Below are positions 60,376-64,000 of a stretch of DNA of 64,000 nt, piece by piece; position 1 is the first letter of the stretch; the number at the start of each line of letters is the position of its first letter. The stretch comes from Nocardia africana NBRC 100379 (lineage in GTDB: Bacteria; Actinomycetota; Actinomycetes; Mycobacteriales; Mycobacteriaceae). The DNA is taken from positions 186,001-250,000 of the forward strand of contig NZ_BDAV01000013.1 in NCBI RefSeq assembly GCF_001612635.1, given 5' to 3'. Made by a program: the position numbers and the translations under genes. The notes under the pieces are model-generated. The model did no database searches and had not been told where the DNA came from. It worked only from the letters and a program-made list of their open reading frames with translations.

Positions 60376-63300
60376 ATGAACGACACCGACACCCTCCACC
60401 CCGAACCCGGCCGCGACGCGGGCTCGGCCGCAGGGCCGCCGTCCCGCGCGCGGCGCCGCCGGGTGCCCGACGCGGGCCGCGGCGGCTGGTTGCGGCGGCT
60501 CTGGACCGCCTGCGCGGGTCACCCGCGGGTGCTGGCCGGCGTCGTTCTGGCCGTGGTCGCGGGAGCCGGTGCGGAGGCCGCGGCACCGCTGGCCGCCAAG
60601 GCGGCATTGGACCGAGCCCGGCTGGGCGAGGTCGGGGCACTCGCGCCGATCGCCGGAATCCTGGTCGCCCTCGCCGTAGCCCGATTCGCGGCGACCTACG
60701 GGCGGCGCTGGCTCGCGGGGCGGCTGGCCCTCGACGTCCAGCACGAGGTGCGGGTGGACCTGCTCACTGCATTGCACCGCTACGACGGACCGCGGCAGGC
60801 CCGGTTGCGCACGGGTCAGGTGGTGTCGCGCTCGATCAGCGACCTGCAACTGGTGCAGGGACTGCTCGCGATGGCGCCGTTGTCGGCGGCATCGCTGCTC
60901 ATCTTCGTCTTCGCCGCGGCCGCCATGCTGGTGCTCTCACCGCCGCTGGCGCTGGTGTCGCTGCTGACCGTGCCGGTCCTGGCGCTGGTGGTGTATCGCG
61001 TGCGGCCGCGGCTGCACGCGGCCACCTGGTCGGCGCAACAGCGAGCGGCCGATCTGGCCCAGCACGTCGAGGAGACCGTCACCGGCGTGCGGGTGGTGAA
61101 GGGCTTCGGCCAGGAAACGCGGATGGTGCGGATCCTGGAGGAGCACGGGCGGCGCCTCTACGCCCATCGAATGCGCGCGGCCCGCATCGATTCCCGGTTC
61201 GCGCCGACGGTGTCGGCGATTCCGCAGGCCGGGCTGGTGATCGTGATCGCCCTCGGCGGCACGCTGGCGCTGCACGCGGTGATCGGCGTGGGCACCTTCC
61301 TGGCCTTCGCGACCTACGTGACCATGATGGCGTCGAGCACCCGGATACTGTCCAACGTCCTGGTCATGGCGCAGCTGACCCGGGCGGCGGCCGAACGCGT
61401 CTACCAGGTCATCGACGACGCTCCGGAGACCGTCGACCCACCCGATCCGCAACCCCTGCCGGAGGGGCCGCTCGGCCTGCACATCCGGGGCCTCACCTTC
61501 GGATTCGAACCGGGCCGCCCGGTGCTGCGCGATCTCGATCTCACCGTGCGCCCCGGTGAGACGGTGGCGGTGATCGGGCCGGCCGGGTCCGGAAAATCGA
61601 CGCTGACACTGCTGTTGCCGCGATTTTATGCGCCGGAGTCGGGGCGGATCAGCCTCTTCGGGGCGGACCAGGATCCGGAGACCGCCGGAATCGATATCGC
61701 GCGGGTGCGGGCCGCCGACCTGCGCGAGGCGATCGGCGTGGTCTTCGACGAGCCGTTCCTGTTCTCCGACACCATCTCCGCCAATATCGCCCTCGGCACT
61801 CCGGATGCCGATCCCGAGCAGATCCGAGCGGCCGCGCGCGCGGCCGCGGCCGACGAATTCATCCGCGCACTGCCGGACGGTTACGACACCGTCGTGGGCG
61901 AGCGCGGACTCACGCTCTCCGGAGGCCAGCGGCAACGCCTGGCCCTGGCGCGCGCCCTCCTCGCCGATCCGCGCATCCTCGTTCTCGACGACGCCACCTC
62001 GGCGGTCGACGCCGTCACCGAGGCCGCGATCTTCGACGCCCTGCCCGCCCACGGCCGCACCACACTGATCCTCGCGCACCGCGAATCGACCCTGGCACAC
62101 GCGGACCGGGTCATCCGGTTGCCGGGACCGGGCGGGAGCTTCGCGGAGCCGGGTCTGGATGCCGCCGCATCGGGCGACGGATTCACACCCCGCGGGGCGA
62201 CCGTCCCGGATGCCGAACCCGTTGCTGCCGAAGGAGATTCGAGCCCCGAGCCGGATGCGCCACCGGAGATGCGGGCCGCCCTGGCGAGCCTGGCTCCGGC
62301 CACCGAACTACCGGGGCTCGACGACCGCGAACTGGAACAGCCGGATCCGAAATTCCGGCTGGTGCGGTTGCTGCGGCCGGTGCGCTGGCTGCTGGCGGCC
62401 GTGGTCGCGCTGCTGGCCCTGGACGCGGCCATCTCGGTGGCGTTCCCGGCGCTCACCCGGTTCGCGCTCGACGACGGCGTCGGACAGCATCGCGGCACCG
62501 TCCTGGCGGCCGCGGCCGTCGCCGGGGTGGTGCTGGTGCTCGTGAGCTGGGTGGGCGAGGCACTGGGAACCCGGCTCTCCGCGCGCGGCGGTGAACGGGT
62601 GCTGTACGGGCTGCGGGTGCGCAGCTACGCCCATTTGCAACGACTCGGCCTGGACTACTACGAGCGCGAACTGTCCGGCCGGATCATGACGCGGATGACG
62701 ACCGATATCGATGCGCTGTCGACCTTCCTGCAAACCGGGCTGGGCACCGCCCTGATCAGCCTGGTCACGGTCCTGGGCATCGTGATCGCACTGCTGGTGA
62801 TCGACGCCGCGCTGGCCGTCGTGGTGTTCGTGGCGCTGCCGCCGTTGCTCGTGGCGACGATGTTCTTCCGCCGCGTGTCGGCCTCGGCGTACTCGGCCTC
62901 GCGGGAACGGGTGGCCACGGTCAACGCCGACTTCCAGGAGAACGTCGCCGGCCTGCGTGCGACCCAGGCCTACCGGCACGAGGCCGAGGCCGCCCGCCGG
63001 TTCACCGGCTACTCCGACCGATACCGCCGAGCCCGGTTGCGGGCTCAGCGCGCCATCGCGCTGTATTTCGCGTTCGTGCTGGCCTGGGCGGATCTGGCCC
63101 AGGCGGCGGTGGTGTATCTCGGGGCCCGCGAGGTCGCGCACGGCACCACGACCGCCGGCACCCTGGTCGCCTTCGTGCTCTACCTGAGCCTGCTGTTCGG
63201 GCCGATCACCCAGCTCTCCCAGGTTTTCGACGGTTACCAGCAGGCCCGGGTCGGGCTGCGGCGCATCGAAACACTGCTGCACACTCCGTCCTCGATCGCC

Positions 63301-64000
63301 GCCGATCCGGCCGATCCGGTCGAGATCGAGGGCGGCCTGCGCGGTGACGTGCGCTTCGACGACGTCACCTTCCGCTATCCCGATGCCAGAACACCTGCGC
63401 TGGACAGTGTTTCCCTGCACATTCCGGCCGGCTCGACCCTCGCGCTGGTCGGTGAGACCGGGGCCGGCAAATCGACGGTGGTCAAACTGCTGGCGCGCCT
63501 CTACGACCTTCCCCGCTCCCAGCCCGGCGGCGACGGAGCCGGTGCGGCAGTGCTCTCCGGATCCACGCACTCCGGATCCATTCGGGTCGACGAGATCGAC
63601 ATTCGTGACTACCGGCTCGCGCGGTTCCGTGCCCGGCTCGGGGTGGTCCCTCAGGAAGCTCACCTGTTCACCGGCGATGTCGCCAGCAACATCGCGTTCG
63701 GGAAACCTTGTGCCACAACGGCAGACATCGCCAGAGCCGCCGCGGCGGTCGGCGCACTCGACATGATCGAGACGCTGCCCCGGGGCATGGCCCAGCCGAT
63801 CGGTGAGGGCGGGCGCGGGCTGTCGGCGGGCCAACGGCAGCTGATCGCGCTGGCACGCGCGGAACTGGTCGACCCGGATCTCCTGCTGCTCGACGAGGCC
63901 ACCGCGGTGCTGGATCCGGCCAACGAGGAAAAGGTGCTGGTAGCGAGCAGATCACTGGCTCGCGGGCGCACCACGGTGATCGTGGCGCACCGTTTGGCGA
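60376..64000 (+). CDS. Tandem (full-size) ABC exporter, TM-NBD-TM-NBD (3' end beyond window)
   Basis: At least 1208 aa, open to the window edge. The first half has six helices and an NBD: Walker A GPAGSGKST (from 401), signature LSGGQ, Walker B LVLDDATSAVD with Asp539 in place of the catalytic Glu. An Ala/Pro/Glu-rich linker (about 590-650) precedes a second six-helix domain and NBD2: Walker A GETGAGKST (from 1026), signature LSAGQ, Walker B LLLLDEAT with Glu1174, switch His VAHRLA. Fusion and asymmetry match the tandem multidrug exporter class typified by M. tuberculosis Rv0194. One ATP site is probably degenerate. Confidence 0.93.
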   Translation, partial: MNDTDTLHPEPGRDAGSAAGPPSRARRRRVPDAGRGGWLRRLWTACAGHPRVLAGVVLAVVAGAGAEAAAPLAAKAALDRARLGEVGALAPIAGILVALAVARFAATYGRRWLAGRLALDVQHEVRVDLLTALHRYDGPRQARLRTGQVVSRSISDLQLVQGLLAMAPLSAASLLIFVFAAAAMLVLSPPLALVSLLTVPVLALVVYRVRPRLHAATWSAQQRAADLAQHVEETVTGVRVVKGFGQETRMVRILEEHGRRLYAHRMRAARIDSRFAPTVSAIPQAGLVIVIALGGTLALHAVIGVGTFLAFATYVTMMASSTRILSNVLVMAQLTRAAAERVYQVIDDAPETVDPPDPQPLPEGPLGLHIRGLTFGFEPGRPVLRDLDLTVRPGETVAVIGPAGSGKSTLTLLLPRFYAPESGRISLFGADQDPETAGIDIARVRAADLREAIGVVFDEPFLFSDTISANIALGTPDADPEQIRAAARAAAADEFIRALPDGYDTVVGERGLTLSGGQRQRLALARALLADPRILVLDDATSAVDAVTEAAIFDALPAHGRTTLILAHRESTLAHADRVIRLPGPGGSFAEPGLDAAASGDGFTPRGATVPDAEPVAAEGDSSPEPDAPPEMRAALASLAPATELPGLDDRELEQPDPKFRLVRLLRPVRWLLAAVVALLALDAAISVAFPALTRFALDDGVGQHRGTVLAAAAVAGVVLVLVSWVGEALGTRLSARGGERVLYGLRVRSYAHLQRLGLDYYERELSGRIMTRMTTDIDALSTFLQTGLGTALISLVTVLGIVIALLVIDAALAVVVFVALPPLLVATMFFRRVSASAYSASRERVATVNADFQENVAGLRATQAYRHEAEAARRFTGYSDRYRRARLRAQRAIALYFAFVLAWADLAQAAVVYLGAREVAHGTTTAGTLVAFVLYLSLLFGPITQLSQVFDGYQQARVGLRRIETLLHTPSSIAADPADPVEIEGGLRGDVRFDDVTFRYPDARTPALDSVSLHIPAGSTLALVGETGAGKSTVVKLLARLYDLPRSQPGGDGAGAAVLSGSTHSGSIRVDEIDIRDYRLARFRARLGVVPQEAHLFTGDVASNIAFGKPCATTADIARAAAAVGALDMIETLPRGMAQPIGEGGRGLSAGQRQLIALARAELVDPDLLLLDEATAVLDPANEEKVLVASRSLARGRTTVIVAHRLA

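Overview
The window reads as a chromosomal segment of a mycolic-acid actinomycete, most likely Nocardia or a close relative. The evidence is very high GC, frequent GTG/TTG starts, an EspG-type ESX accessory cluster, SelT/YchJ-type actinobacterial genes and, most tellingly, the order manB-wbbL-rmlD / LCP ligase / TIGR03089 gene (0.8-6.3 kb). That order matches Mycobacterium tuberculosis Rv3264c-Rv3268, the arabinogalactan-linker locus. I found no rRNA, tRNA, CRISPR array, insertion sequence or prophage. The DNA is gene-dense with short operons.

Layout. 0-0.8 kb: 5' end of a FAD oxidoreductase and a TetR regulator with a dyad beside its start. 0.8-6.3 kb: GDP-mannose, rhamnosyl-linker and LCP cell-envelope genes. 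6.4-10.2 kb: cytochrome P450, carboxylesterase, SelT/W/H-like and YchJ-like genes. 10.2-13.0 kb: a Rad50-like zinc-hook ATPase overlapping a small helical gene. 13.4-20.9 kb: a tightly coupled four-gene module (SWIM zinc finger fused to a DUF5691-like region, MoxR-type AAA+, DUF5682, VWA). 21-25 kb: zinc-ribbon hypothetical gene and a MacB/FtsX-type ABC transporter. 25-28 kb: PAP2 phosphatase, Ser/Thr kinase, endonuclease IV. 28-31.4 kb: TauD-type dioxygenase, CaiB/BaiF CoA-transferase and HMG-CoA-lyase-like gene, the last two separated by a tandem palindromic repeat. 31.4-34.2 kb: TetR regulator and FAD monooxygenase around a 35-bp dyad operator, plus a SnoaL-like gene. 34-43.3 kb: GNAT, small membrane protein, lipoprotein, two acyl-CoA dehydrogenases, methyltransferase, DEAD-box helicase, nitrilase-family hydrolase, phosphoribosyltransferase. 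43.4-46.6 kb: ESX accessory cluster (EspG, PPE-like protein, small helical YxxxD protein, alpha/beta hydrolase). 46.8-50.2 kb: a very large TM0106-type nuclease-helicase homologue whose catalytic motifs are all eroded. 50-57.7 kb: PLP racemase-like gene, TetR-like C-terminal fragment, PtpB-like phosphatase, truncated acyl-AMP synthetase, enoyl-CoA hydratase, glutathionyl-hydroquinone-reductase homologue, VOC protein, AraC regulator. 57.8-64 kb: membrane protein, degenerate ABC ATPase, ABC-2 permease and a tandem ABC exporter that runs off the end.

How genes work together. The rhamnose/mannose genes and the LCP ligase build and attach the cell-wall arabinogalactan. The SWIM/MoxR/DUF5682/VWA genes overlap by ATGA junctions and probably form one AAA-driven remodelling machine of unknown target. 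EspG should chaperone the PPE-like/helical pair for type VII export. The CaiB and HMG-lyase genes probably act in sequence on an organic acid CoA ester.

The most unusual points are the catalytically eroded nuclease-helicase, the Rad50-like pair, the MoxR/VWA module, the in-frame tandem palindromic repeat at 30.3 kb, and the acyl-AMP synthetase whose reading frame ends inside a terminator hairpin. All functions are assigned by reading motifs; no database search was run.
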